Shown: piece by piece, positions 35,017 to 44,098 of the stretch
How positions within the stretch are numbered: position 1 is the stretch's first letter
Layout: each line of letters begins with the position of its first letter
Source: Corynebacterium mustelae
GTDB lineage: Bacteria; Actinomycetota; Actinomycetes; Mycobacteriales; Mycobacteriaceae
Reading direction: 5' to 3'
Assembly (NCBI RefSeq): GCF_001020985.1
Contig: NZ_CP011542.1
Coordinates: forward strand, 1,488,001 to 1,552,000
Length of the DNA stretch: 64,000 nt
Position numbers and translations under genes: made by a program
Notes under the pieces: model-generated
Databases searched by the model: none
Told to the model about the DNA's origin: nothing
What the model saw: only the letters and a program-made list of their open reading frames with translations

Positions 35017-35106
35017 GCGGGATTAGGTTTTAGCTCAGTTGGTAGAGCGCTTCTAGCTAAGAAGCAGGTCAGCGGTTCGATTCCGTTAAACCTAATCCCG
35101 CTTTTT
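35017..35106 (+). terminator. 14-bp stem plus T-tract enclosing a tRNA-like sequence
   Basis: GCGGGATTAGGTTT at 35017-35030 and its exact complement at 35088-35101 are followed by TTTTT. The interior (about 57 nt) folds like the arms of a tRNA. It is the likely 3' end of the leuCD transcript as well as of the tRNA-like RNA. Confidence 0.7.
35024..35095 (+). tRNA. tRNA-like element with aberrant anticodon arm (possible pseudo-tRNA)
   Basis: It has acceptor TAGGTTT/AAACCTA, D-arm GCTC-AGTTGGTA-GAGC, T-arm with TTCGATT, and a variable loop AGGTC. Between base 26 and the variable loop there are 16 rather than 17 nt, so the anticodon arm folds either as CTTCT-AGCTA-AGAAG (5-nt loop) or GCTTC-TAGCTAA-GAAGC with A rather than U at position 33. 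No anticodon can be assigned safely. The acceptor stem continues into a 14-bp stem, unlike a normal tRNA gene. It overlaps the end of the opposite-strand SdpI-like gene. Confidence 0.5.
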
Positions 35107-35452
35107 CGGTGACTGATTTCGCGGCTTTGGTGCCCACCACATACTGGATTGCGGTGAGCACCAACACGACAAAACTATCCCCTAGGATAAACAGCGCTAA
35201 GGTATCGTTGCTTGCTTTGAGTAAGCCCAACACCACCACACCAACACCCCCAAAGAATAATGCCGCGGCCATGGCGTAGTAGAGTTCCCATATTTTTTGA
35301 TTAGCCACACGAAATGCTTCATCACTGGCCATAGTGGTGGGTGTGCGCAGACCCGCTAACCAGTTTCTTTCCAGCCCTTCTCTGGATCTGCTACCAAGTT
35401 CGGCGATGGCGATGCTGCCGACAATGAGGGATGCGGCGATGAGATAAAACAT
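35069..35452 (-). CDS. SdpI-family membrane protein
   Basis: This 127-residue protein with three membrane helices starts at ATG 35452 with AAGGAGG about 7 nt upstream. The segment RNWLAGLRTPTTMASDEAFR near residue 27 is the SdpI/YhfL signature (N-xxxG-R-T-x-x-T...W/F-x-x-A). SdpI proteins give immunity to a killing factor or act as small sensors in Gram-positive bacteria; here the partner is unknown. The last 12 codons and the stop lie in the 3' half of the tRNA-like element. It is divergent from the first beta-helix gene and at the left end of the accessory region. Confidence 0.85.
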   Translation of the reverse strand: MFYLIAASLIVGSIAIAELGSRSREGLERNWLAGLRTPTTMASDEAFRVANQKIWELYYAMAAALFFGGVGVVVLGLLKASNDTLALFILGDSFVVLVLTAIQYVVGTKAAKSVTEKAGLGLTESNR

Positions 35453-35590
35453 GGCTACCCTCCTTAAAGAATGTCCAAAGTATATCTGGTCGGCACAATG
35501 GCAGCTAGAAAATTCCTTGGACAAAACAGGAAAAAGAGTAGGTGTGGTGTGGCACAATGAGACGGCACAAATGAGCGTAAAAAGGAGTTT

Positions 35591-37297
35591 ATGGTGGTTG
35601 CTGCTCATTTTGAACTTACCGATGAGTCAATGCTCAGTTTCACTGGTGAACTAGTTTTCCGCATCCGAGCGATCCGCGACATCCCCGAACGATTCGTGAA
35701 AGCAGGCGACCTAGGCGGTTGGGTCAGCAGCGAGTACACGTCGACAAGCGAGCTGCGCATTGGGCCGAAAGCCTGGGTTGCGGGGGATGCAGTTGTTGCA
35801 GGTGACGCCCGAGTTTTAGGGAATGCTCTCGTGTACGATTCCGCGTGTGTTTTCGGGTCTGCGCGGGTCAAAGGGTGGGGGCGCGTGCACGGCAACGCCA
35901 AAGTTTTCGACGATGCCATAGTCAAAGGACGTGCCCGAGTAAACCAAGCCGCCAGTGTTTTTGGGGGCGCACAGATCGGCGGCGACGCCCTGATCACCGG
36001 AACCGCTGAGGTCACAGATAATGCAAAAGTATCAAAACACGCCGTGGTGGCGGGGGATAGTATAGTCGAGGAAAACGCCAAAATCACAGGAGACAGCCAC
36101 ATCAGCGACTCCCTTGTAACGGAAAGCGCACGCATTGATGGACACGCAGCAATATATCAAGACAGCGCCGTGTCGGGGGACGCACATATCTTTGGTGATG
36201 CACGGCTGTACTCCACCATTGCTTCCGGCTCGGCGAAAATCAGTGGCGGGGCGCACCATCACTGCTGGATCACCGATACCGCCCACGTTGCCGCAGACCT
36301 CCCCGAGAGAGCAGTGCTCACAGGAAAAGCGCTCGTAGAAAAGACGACAGACTGTGAAGTTTTTCAACCAGTAGGAATCCTCGATGCCACAATCACCGTA
36401 GCCCGCACCGCAACCGGGGACATATCGTCCTCCATAGACCCCGACGATATAGCGGAACTGGAAAAACAAGGCCTCGATGACCTCTTCCAGCAGCAACTCG
36501 ATGCGGCCACGCGCCGCATTAAGGAAGCAATGCTCACCGAACCAGCCCCTGACGAGCCCCTTTCCTTCGAACTTACCGACGAGACCAAAACCCTCGCCGA
36601 CGGCACCACGATCTATCGGATTAGGGCAGCTAAAGACATAGAAGCCTACAATTTCACCGTCCCCCGTGGCGAACTAGGTGGCTGGGTAAGCTCCACCCAC
36701 ACCAGTACCCACATACCCCGCATTGCGGAATCCGCGTGGTTGAGCGGCGACGCAATCCTCACCGACGAGGCACATATCACTGCTGGTGGATATGTGGTGG
36801 GGCAAGCCGATATCAGTACCATGCTTCGGCTTGAAGAGAGTGACTTCGAAAAAACCTGGCTGAAAATCTGCGGCACCACCGTGATCCACGGCGGCACCGT
36901 GTATGGGCACGGGACACTCCAAGGGCGTTCGTGGGTTGGGCCAGAAGCGGTTATTTCACCAGTAGGCGTTATTACTGACGCTCATCTTGGATCTAGTTCC
37001 AACCACCGTCAATTTGGGCCGACATCACTAGGAACCACGTTTTTTATTACTCGTGGGTACAACCGTGGGGTTCACATAATGGCGGAAACTTTAGGTGAAT
37101 GGGCGACAGAAACACTCGACGAACTGCTGCCCGAAAACCCCATCGAGCGGCTGTATACCCAGCGTGAATGGGCAGAAAAATACGGCTGGTGGAGCTGTAT
37201 GAAAAATACATCAACTCATAAGAAACACCGCATCATCGAGGAGTACACGACGTTGCGTAAGCACATCATTGCAGTGTTAAAGGAATGGGATCTTTAG
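35591..37297 (+). CDS. beta-helix array protein 1 (two-half hexapeptide-repeat protein)
   Basis: This is the first of the array, 568 residues with no signal peptide or membrane helix. Layout: residues 5-58 carry the N-module HFELTDES...FRIRAIRDIPERFVKAGD then LGGWVSS; about 60-250 form a left-handed beta-helix with V-x-G-D/N-A-x steps (AWVAGDAVVAGDARVLGNAL); 252-285 hold the module DCEVFQPVG...TITVART; a helical linker follows; 326-375 carry a second N-module FELTDETKTLADGTTIYRIR; then a shorter solenoid, NHRQFGPTSLGTTFFITRG near 471, and a helical end VLKEWDL. It is thus an internal duplication. Similar proteins of unknown function occur, from memory, in phages and gut bacteria. AAGGAG precedes the ATG closely; GTG 35594 is an alternative. 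Confidence 0.85.
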   Translation: MVVAAHFELTDESMLSFTGELVFRIRAIRDIPERFVKAGDLGGWVSSEYTSTSELRIGPKAWVAGDAVVAGDARVLGNALVYDSACVFGSARVKGWGRVHGNAKVFDDAIVKGRARVNQAASVFGGAQIGGDALITGTAEVTDNAKVSKHAVVAGDSIVEENAKITGDSHISDSLVTESARIDGHAAIYQDSAVSGDAHIFGDARLYSTIASGSAKISGGAHHHCWITDTAHVAADLPERAVLTGKALVEKTTDCEVFQPVGILDATITVARTATGDISSSIDPDDIAELEKQGLDDLFQQQLDAATRRIKEAMLTEPAPDEPLSFELTDETKTLADGTTIYRIRAAKDIEAYNFTVPRGELGGWVSSTHTSTHIPRIAESAWLSGDAILTDEAHITAGGYVVGQADISTMLRLEESDFEKTWLKICGTTVIHGGTVYGHGTLQGRSWVGPEAVISPVGVITDAHLGSSSNHRQFGPTSLGTTFFITRGYNRGVHIMAETLGEWATETLDELLPENPIERLYTQREWAEKYGWWSCMKNTSTHKKHRIIEEYTTLRKHIIAVLKEWDL

Positions 37298-39024
37298 TGG
37301 TAGAAGTACATTTTGAGCTCACCGATGAATGTAAGGTATTAGCCACTGGTGAGCGTGTGTTTCGTATCCGTGCGGTTCGCGATATTCCTGAACGATTTGT
37401 CACAGCAGGCGAAAAAGGTGGCTTTGTCAGCTCTACCCATACCACTGATGGAAAACCACGAATAGGCCCCACCGCATGGGTATCGGGTGATGCGACTGTT
37501 GCCGGTGATGCGCGGATTTCCGGAAATGCTTTGGTCTATGAAAATGCCTGCGTTTTCGGATCAGCACGTGTCAAGGGGTGGGCTCGTATCGGTGGAAATG
37601 CACGCGTTTTTGATAACACTGTGGTGAAGAACAACGCACGTGTGAGGCAGAACGCGGAAGTTTCTGGCCAGGCCCGGGTGGCTGGCCAAGCCGTGGTTTC
37701 AGAAAGCGCGAGGGTCTTTGGCGACGCTGTGATCGAAGGAGACGCGCGCATCTCTGGAGGTTCGTGGGTGGAAGGTAACGCCCACGTTTCGGGTCACGCC
37801 CAGCTTTCGGGTGATGCCTACGTCTGTGATAAGGCACGAATTGCAGGCAGTGCATATCTTATGGGTGATACAGCTGTTTCCGGTGAAGCTACTGTAACCG
37901 ACGCTGCCATTATTGATGGCGAGATTAATGATCATGCGCGGATCACCGATGGCCGTATGCAGGATTGTTGTGTGGAAGGTAATGCCCAGGTGAGCGCCAA
38001 CTTGCCAGATTGTGCGCACCTTGGCGAGAAAATGGTGGTCACCCACCCTGAGGAGTGCGTGGTTTTTCACCCCCTGGGAGTGGAGGATTGTCCTGTTACG
38101 GTGGCGAAAACCACCAACGGAAAAATCGCTACCATCATTTCCTACTACGCCAATAACAGCGGCAACCGGTTGGGGAAAGAACAGCTCATCCACCAGTTAC
38201 AAGCTCAAGGGTTAGATGAGCTGTTTGAGCAGCAACTTCAGTGGGCTAAGAATCGTGTGGCCAAGGCGCAGCCTGTGGTGGAGGAGGAAGCCCTGGATTT
38301 TCGGTTGACAGATGAAACGAAAACCCTTTCCGATGGTACTGTTGTGTACCGGATTGAGGCTACCCGTGACCTGCCGTTTTTTAATGTATCAAAGGGCGAT
38401 AAAGGCGGCTGGGTGCCCAGTACACATAATTCGCAAGGAATCCCACGGATTAGTGATAATTCGTGGCTCGGTGATGAGGCGATGCTACTCGACGAAGCAA
38501 TACTGACCTGCGAAGGCCGCGCCACAGGGAATGTCTGCATGAAAGGAAACGCCGTGGTGAAGGAAGAAGGTTGGGTGGAACGAAGCGTGACATTAACTGA
38601 TAACACTGAAGTGATAGGTGGTTTTGTCACGGGAACGGTAACTATTGCGGGCAGTTCCACAGTGCGAGGTGGGGTGGAAATCGAGGCTGTGGGCACCCTC
38701 ACCGATGTGAGGATTCGCGATAATTCGGATCACCGCAGGTTCGGCCCGCTCTTTGGTACTGGGATTGAGGTTTTCCTCACCCGGCGCGCTCAGGGGGCGC
38801 AGCTTTCGACGAGGATTTCTGGTGTGTGGCGTGAGGGAACCCTCGACGAAATGGTGCCTGAAAATCCTATTCTTGATCAGCTGAATAACCGTGACTGGTG
38901 GGAAACAGTTGGCGACCAGCCTTTGCTTGTTGGGCAGTCGCCGCGTGTTCAGGCCTTGGTTTTGGAAGAATACGCCCAGTTAAGGGAGCTTATTGTGACC
39001 GTGTTGAAGCAGTGGGATTCTTAA
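37297..39024 (+). CDS. beta-helix array protein 2
   Basis: This 575-residue protein starts at GTG 37297, which shares a base with the stop of gene 1 (TAGTG). An ATG at 37285 would directly abut the AAGGA and is less likely. It keeps the full two-half layout: HFELTDECKVLATGERVFRI, solenoid, CVVFHPLGVEDCPVTVAKT near residue 253, second module FRLTDETKTLSDGTVVYRIE near 334, short solenoid, and DHRRFGPLFGTGIEVFLTRR near 477. In this paralogue the glycine motif is GEKGGFVSS instead of GDLGGWVSS, and it is clearly more diverged in DNA than genes 4-6. Confidence 0.85.
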   Translation: MVEVHFELTDECKVLATGERVFRIRAVRDIPERFVTAGEKGGFVSSTHTTDGKPRIGPTAWVSGDATVAGDARISGNALVYENACVFGSARVKGWARIGGNARVFDNTVVKNNARVRQNAEVSGQARVAGQAVVSESARVFGDAVIEGDARISGGSWVEGNAHVSGHAQLSGDAYVCDKARIAGSAYLMGDTAVSGEATVTDAAIIDGEINDHARITDGRMQDCCVEGNAQVSANLPDCAHLGEKMVVTHPEECVVFHPLGVEDCPVTVAKTTNGKIATIISYYANNSGNRLGKEQLIHQLQAQGLDELFEQQLQWAKNRVAKAQPVVEEEALDFRLTDETKTLSDGTVVYRIEATRDLPFFNVSKGDKGGWVPSTHNSQGIPRISDNSWLGDEAMLLDEAILTCEGRATGNVCMKGNAVVKEEGWVERSVTLTDNTEVIGGFVTGTVTIAGSSTVRGGVEIEAVGTLTDVRIRDNSDHRRFGPLFGTGIEVFLTRRAQGAQLSTRISGVWREGTLDEMVPENPILDQLNNRDWWETVGDQPLLVGQSPRVQALVLEEYAQLRELIVTVLKQWDS

Positions 39025-39025
39025 T

Positions 39026-40654
39026 ATGATTAAGTGCCATTGTGAGTTAACGAGCGAGTCGATTTTTGCGCCTAATGGTGAGCGGGTGTATCGGATTCGT
39101 GCTACCCGTGATATACCGGAACGCCATGTCAGGGCGGGTGAGTTGGGTGGTTTTGTTAGTTCTCTTCACACTGCTGATGGGAAACTGCGCATCGGTCTGA
39201 AGGCGTGGGTTGCCGGTGATGCCATTGTTAGTGGTGAGGCGAGGGTTGTGGGAAACGCGCTGGTCTATGATCATGCACATATCGGTGGGCACGCTCATAT
39301 CACTGGGCATGCGCGGGTGTATGGGGATGCTCGTGTATGTGATCACGCGCGGGTGCGAGGGCATGCCCGTGTGAGTGATGAAGTGGTGGTTTCCGGCAAG
39401 GCGTGTGTTGAGGGGAACGCTGTTATTGCCGGTCAGGCAGATGTTTCCGATAATGCCTGGGTTGGCCAGAACGCGGTCATTAAGGGGACGTCCTTTATTT
39501 ATGAGGATGCTGTGGTTACAGGAGATGCGCTTCTTGAGCGCTCGCACGTGTATGGTCAGGCACGGGTTGCAGGTGAGGCGCGTCTTTACAGCGGTTCGTC
39601 GGTTTGCGACTCGGCGCAGGTCACGGGTACTGCAAGTATTTTTGGCACGACGGTGCGTGATGAGGCGAAAATTACTGACGGCACCATAGTTAATTGCTGG
39701 ATTGAGGGGCGAGCCCATGTGGAAGCAACGATTCCCGATAAGGCGGATTTGTCCGGTGAGGCGCAGATCCTTGTTCCTGAACACTGTGAGGTGTTCCGGC
39801 CGGTGGGTGGGAATGACTGCATGGTGACGGTGGCACGCACCGTGCATGGTGAAGCCAAGGCGTGGGTGAGCACTTTCGAGACTGAGCAGGGGTGGGGCGA
39901 GACAGTTGAGGAGCTTGAGCGGCATCTTGACGCCCAAGGGGTGGCCGAGCCGTTTCGCGAAAGTCTTAGCATTGCCAAGCGGCGTGTCCTGCGTGAGAGT
40001 GCGGAAGAACCCGACGAGGAGTTGTGCTTCGAGCTCACCGATGAAAAGCGTGTGCTTGACGACGGCACCACGGTGTTTCGGATACGGTCACTGTGTGACC
40101 ATGATTTGTTGTGGGTGTCGAAGGGGGATTTGGGTGGTTGGGTTCCTTCAACCCACTCGCCCCAGGGGAAACCGAGGATTTCGGGGCAGTCGTGGTTGGG
40201 TGATGATGCCATGATCCTTGGGAACGGAAGTATCACGAGCCATTCTTTAGTGGGCGAATCAGCGTGCATTAAGGATCAAGCCCACATCAGTAGGAGCCGT
40301 GTCGTGGGCGAGGTTGTGGTGTCGGGGGATTCGCGTGTTGAGGGCAGTTGTATCTATGGGTGTGGGGAATTGGCGGGGCAGTCCTGGGTGAATGCTGAAG
40401 GGACTTTAGAGATCACTGGCACAATTTTCGACGGCTGGATCACCTCCTTTACTGATCACCGCAGGTTTGGCCCCACCAGCACTGGGCTGCTTGTGTGTGC
40501 CACTCGGCAAAAGAATGGGAAGGCGCACTTCACAGCCCGGGTTGATGGAACCGAACGCATAGGTTCACTTCACGAGCTGTTAGCAACAGATGATGATGAG
40601 GTTCAGGTACTGCGCAGGCTTATCACCACAGTATTAAAGGAATGGGATCTTTAA
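39026..40654 (+). CDS. beta-helix array protein 3
   Basis: This 542-residue protein begins one base after the stop of gene 2. It has N-module CELTSESIFAPNGERVYRIR with GELGGFVSS, the solenoid (HIGGHAHITGHARVYGDARV is a clear run of hexapeptides), CEVFRPVGGNDCMVTVART near 253, second module CFELTDEKRVLDDGTTVFRI near 333, and DHRRFGPTSTGLLVCATRQ near 477. It ends in a shorter cap that lacks the WWE segment found in genes 2 and 4 but retains VLKEWDL. No ribosome binding site other than the upstream coding end is seen, so translation is probably coupled. Confidence 0.85.
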   Translation: MIKCHCELTSESIFAPNGERVYRIRATRDIPERHVRAGELGGFVSSLHTADGKLRIGLKAWVAGDAIVSGEARVVGNALVYDHAHIGGHAHITGHARVYGDARVCDHARVRGHARVSDEVVVSGKACVEGNAVIAGQADVSDNAWVGQNAVIKGTSFIYEDAVVTGDALLERSHVYGQARVAGEARLYSGSSVCDSAQVTGTASIFGTTVRDEAKITDGTIVNCWIEGRAHVEATIPDKADLSGEAQILVPEHCEVFRPVGGNDCMVTVARTVHGEAKAWVSTFETEQGWGETVEELERHLDAQGVAEPFRESLSIAKRRVLRESAEEPDEELCFELTDEKRVLDDGTTVFRIRSLCDHDLLWVSKGDLGGWVPSTHSPQGKPRISGQSWLGDDAMILGNGSITSHSLVGESACIKDQAHISRSRVVGEVVVSGDSRVEGSCIYGCGELAGQSWVNAEGTLEITGTIFDGWITSFTDHRRFGPTSTGLLVCATRQKNGKAHFTARVDGTERIGSLHELLATDDDEVQVLRRLITTVLKEWDL

Positions 40655-40655
40655 G

Positions 40656-42374
40656 ATGCTCACACCACACTTTGAGCTGACACACGAATCTCGCCTTGCA
40701 CCCACCGGCGAGCTGGTGTTTCGGATCCGGGCGATACGTGACATTCCCGAACGTTTCGTGAAAGCAGGCGATCTAGGCGGGTGGGTGAGCAGTGTGTACA
40801 CGTCGACAAGCACACTGCGGATCGGGCCGCAGGCGTGGGTGGCTGGCGATGCTGTTGTGGCAGGTGACGCTACTATCGCAGATAATGCGTTGGTGTATGA
40901 TCGCGCAGTAATTTTCGGAAACGCACACATTGGTGGATACGCCCGGGTGCATGGGCGGGCGCGGGTGAGTGGTGACGCGGTGGTCAAAGATCAGGCGCGG
41001 GTGAATGAAACCGCACACATTCGCGACCAAGTAGCCATCACAGAAAATGCCGTTGTGTCTGGGAATTCACGAGTTTTGGAATCAGCGCAGGTCGCCGGGA
41101 ACGCGCGTGTTGAAGGGAACTCGTATCTATCTGGACATGCACAAGTTGCAGGGGATACTTATCTCGACGATGCTATCGTCAGCGATGAAGCGCGTGTGGA
41201 TGGGCGAACACTACTTCGTGATGGACGTGCTATAGATAATGCGCATGTTACTGGCAGCGCCGTGCTCTTTCATACAACCGTCAGTGAAGACGCGGTGGTC
41301 ACAGCAGGGCCATTGACGGAATGCTATGTGGAAGGGAAAGCAAAAGTTGCTGCCGGTGTCCCCGACAACGCGGACCTTAGTGGGGATACGGAAATCCTGA
41401 GCCCACGTCACTGCGAAGTTTTTCAGCCACTTGGGGTGCCCGACTGCCCGATAACGGTGGCGCGGACCGCAGCCGGTGAACCATTAGTGTACTTCGACCC
41501 CTTGAACCCTGAGATAGAAACCATTGATGATCTGGATAAATATCTTGATGCGCAGGGGCTAGCCGCCCCGTTTCGCCAAAGTCTTAGCTTGGCCAAACAG
41601 CGGGTGATGCGCGATATTCCAGCGGTGGAGGAGGACACGTCGCTGTGTTTCGAGCTCACCGACATTACGAAAACGCTTGACGACGGCACAACGGTGTACC
41701 GCATTCGCGCGACCTGTGACATTGAGCAATGGTGCGTATCCGCAGGCGACCTGGGTGGTTGGGTGCCCAGTACGCACACACCCGAAGGGATCCTGCGGAT
41801 CGGACCTCTATCCTGGCTGGCCGATGATGCCATGATCCTTGGCAGCGCCTACATCACAAACAAATCTATTGCCCTTGACAATGCGTGTATCAAAGACCAC
41901 GCCGTGGTACAAGACAGCGGACGAGCGATCGGCAACGTCACCCTATCGGACGAAACCTGCGTGAAAGGCGGAACAGTACTCGGCGATGGTGAGCTGACCG
42001 GTCGTTCCTATGTAGGCAACGAAGCCGGGATTGAGGTTGCGGGCACCATCCCCGATGCGTGGATCAACTCCACAACCGATCACCGTCGGTTCGGACCCAC
42101 CAGTACTGACACCATGATCTATCTGACTAGGCAACGAGACAATAAGGCGCAGATTCTGGTGACCATGGGTGGAGTCTGGGATGAAGGATCGCTAGATGAA
42201 TTTGTTCCCGCGAACCCAGTCGCAGCACAATTCAACGAACGTGACTGGTGGCAATTGTTTGGCACCCACGGGTTACTTGCTGAGCAATCACCGCAGCTTC
42301 AACACCTAGTGATGGAAGAATACGCGCAGCTACGGAAATTAATCACCATCGTATTAAAGCAATGGGACGCATAA
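40656..42374 (+). CDS. beta-helix array protein 4
   Basis: This 572-residue protein begins one base after gene 3 stops. It has HFELTHESRLAPTGELVFRI, GDLGGWVSSVYTSTSTLRIG, a solenoid of about 30 hexapeptides, CEVFQPLGVPDCPITVART near 252, second module CFELTDITKTLDDGTTVYRI near 330 with GDLGGWVPSTHTPEG, DHRRFGPTSTDTMIYLTRQ near 474 and a WWQLFG-containing cap. Its 5' stretch from about 40735 is nearly identical in DNA to those of genes 1, 5 and 6, including the CGTCGACAAGC word at 40801. Confidence 0.85.
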   Translation: MLTPHFELTHESRLAPTGELVFRIRAIRDIPERFVKAGDLGGWVSSVYTSTSTLRIGPQAWVAGDAVVAGDATIADNALVYDRAVIFGNAHIGGYARVHGRARVSGDAVVKDQARVNETAHIRDQVAITENAVVSGNSRVLESAQVAGNARVEGNSYLSGHAQVAGDTYLDDAIVSDEARVDGRTLLRDGRAIDNAHVTGSAVLFHTTVSEDAVVTAGPLTECYVEGKAKVAAGVPDNADLSGDTEILSPRHCEVFQPLGVPDCPITVARTAAGEPLVYFDPLNPEIETIDDLDKYLDAQGLAAPFRQSLSLAKQRVMRDIPAVEEDTSLCFELTDITKTLDDGTTVYRIRATCDIEQWCVSAGDLGGWVPSTHTPEGILRIGPLSWLADDAMILGSAYITNKSIALDNACIKDHAVVQDSGRAIGNVTLSDETCVKGGTVLGDGELTGRSYVGNEAGIEVAGTIPDAWINSTTDHRRFGPTSTDTMIYLTRQRDNKAQILVTMGGVWDEGSLDEFVPANPVAAQFNERDWWQLFGTHGLLAEQSPQLQHLVMEEYAQLRKLITIVLKQWDA

Positions 42375-42376
42375 AG

Positions 42377-44098
42377 ATGACTGAGTGCCATTTCGAATTG
42401 ACGGAGGAATCGAAACTAGCTTTCACAGGGGAGAAGGTTTTCCGGATCCGAGCGATACGTGACATACCCGAACGCTTCGTGAAAGCAGGCGACCTGGGCG
42501 GGTGGGTGAGCAGTGTGTACACGTCGACAAGCGAGCTACGGATCGGGCCGCACGCCTGGGTTGCCGATGACGCCATCATTGCTGGTGATGCATACGTAGC
42601 GGGGAACGCGTTGGTGTATGACCACGCGTTTGTTTTCGGGCAAGCCCGCGTCACGGGATCAGCGCGGGTGCACGGCAAAGCACAAGTATGCGATGACGCT
42701 GTGGTGCAAGACTGTGCACGCGTGCACGATAGCGCTGTGATCTCTGGGCAGGCACGCATTAGCGGTGATGCCACTATTTCCGGTAAAACCGAAGTGACAG
42801 ACCACGCGCACGTGAGCGGAAAAACACAGGTTGGCGGGGAATCGAACGTATACGAAAACGCTCAGATTGCGGGGAATGCTCGCGTCTATGATTCCTCGGT
42901 GCACGAAAACAGCAGGGTAGACCAAGACGCGACCCTTTTCTTGGGATCAACTCTCTTCGGTGATGCATTAGTTTCGGGTTCGGCACAACTTAGACAAACA
43001 ACCGTCCGCGAACACGCCATTGTCACTGGTGGTGATCTCACGGGGTGCTGCATTGAGGGGAACGCGCGGGTTGCAGCCTCGCTACCAGAAAGAGCCATTC
43101 TTTCGGGAACCGCAGAAGTGCTGAAAGAGGAACAGTGCGAGGTTTTCCAACCACTGGGGGTGCGTAATTGTGCGGTGACGGTTGCTCGTACCCAGAAAGG
43201 GAAAGCTGGGGTGTGGGCTGAAACTTTCGAGACTGATGCGGGGCGAAGCCAGGACGTCAGGCACCTGAAGTGGCACCTCGTTTCCCAAGGCTTGGGCAGG
43301 TCTTTCCGCGAGAATATTAAGATTGCAAAACGGCGCGTAGTGCGTGATCTTCCTGAAGAACCTGCGCAACCGCTGTGCTTTGAGCTCACCGACATTGCGA
43401 AAACGCTTGACGACGGCACAACGGTGTACCGTATTTGCGCGGTTCGTGATATCGACGTGTGGTGTGTATCCGCCGGCGATCTCGGGGGCTGGGTGCCTAA
43501 CACCCACACACCCGAAGGGATTCCACGGATCGGACCTGATTCTTGGTTGGCCGATGACGCCATGATCCTTGGCAACGCCTACATCACAGGCGATTCTTTC
43601 GTTGCTGATCAGGCGTGTATTCGAGACAACGTTGTTGTCGATGCGTGCGGAAGGGTCTTGGACAAGGTAGTTGTTTCGGGTGATTCACGGGTTCATGGCG
43701 GGATAGTTTTCGGGCGTGGTGAGTTGACCGGATGTTCTTATGTGGGCGAAAAGGCTCACCTCGAAGTAGTCGGGAAGATCCCCGATGCGTGTATCAACTC
43801 CACAACTGATCATCGTCGGTTTGGGCCTACTGTGTTTAATACGGAGATTTTTCTCACCCGCCAACAAGGCGGAACTACCCTCATCATGGCGAGGACGTGC
43901 GGGAGAACAAAAACAGGCACCCTGGATGAATTGCTGCCGGAAAACCCCATACAGTATCAAGAGGAAAACCCTGACCTGTGGGAAGGATTCCCCACGTTAT
44001 TGGATAGGTATTCTGATGGTTTACGCGAGCTAGCGATCGCGGAGAACACAACCCTGCGGAGGTTGATTACCGTCGTGCTGAAAGAATGGGACCTATAA
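42377..44098 (+). CDS. beta-helix array protein 5
   Basis: This 573-residue protein is taken from ATG 42377, two bases after the stop of gene 4; an ATG at 42362 inside gene 4 would add five residues. It has the full two-half layout: CHFELTEESKLAFTGEKVFR, solenoid, CEVFQPLGVRNCAVTVART near 253, second module CFELTDIAKTLDDGTTVYRI near 333, DHRRFGPTVFNTEIFLTRQ near 477 and VLKEWDL at the end. Its second module shares long identical DNA runs with gene 4, and its first 130 bases of N-module with gene 6. Confidence 0.85.
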   Translation: MTECHFELTEESKLAFTGEKVFRIRAIRDIPERFVKAGDLGGWVSSVYTSTSELRIGPHAWVADDAIIAGDAYVAGNALVYDHAFVFGQARVTGSARVHGKAQVCDDAVVQDCARVHDSAVISGQARISGDATISGKTEVTDHAHVSGKTQVGGESNVYENAQIAGNARVYDSSVHENSRVDQDATLFLGSTLFGDALVSGSAQLRQTTVREHAIVTGGDLTGCCIEGNARVAASLPERAILSGTAEVLKEEQCEVFQPLGVRNCAVTVARTQKGKAGVWAETFETDAGRSQDVRHLKWHLVSQGLGRSFRENIKIAKRRVVRDLPEEPAQPLCFELTDIAKTLDDGTTVYRICAVRDIDVWCVSAGDLGGWVPNTHTPEGIPRIGPDSWLADDAMILGNAYITGDSFVADQACIRDNVVVDACGRVLDKVVVSGDSRVHGGIVFGRGELTGCSYVGEKAHLEVVGKIPDACINSTTDHRRFGPTVFNTEIFLTRQQGGTTLIMARTCGRTKTGTLDELLPENPIQYQEENPDLWEGFPTLLDRYSDGLRELAIAENTTLRRLITVVLKEWDL

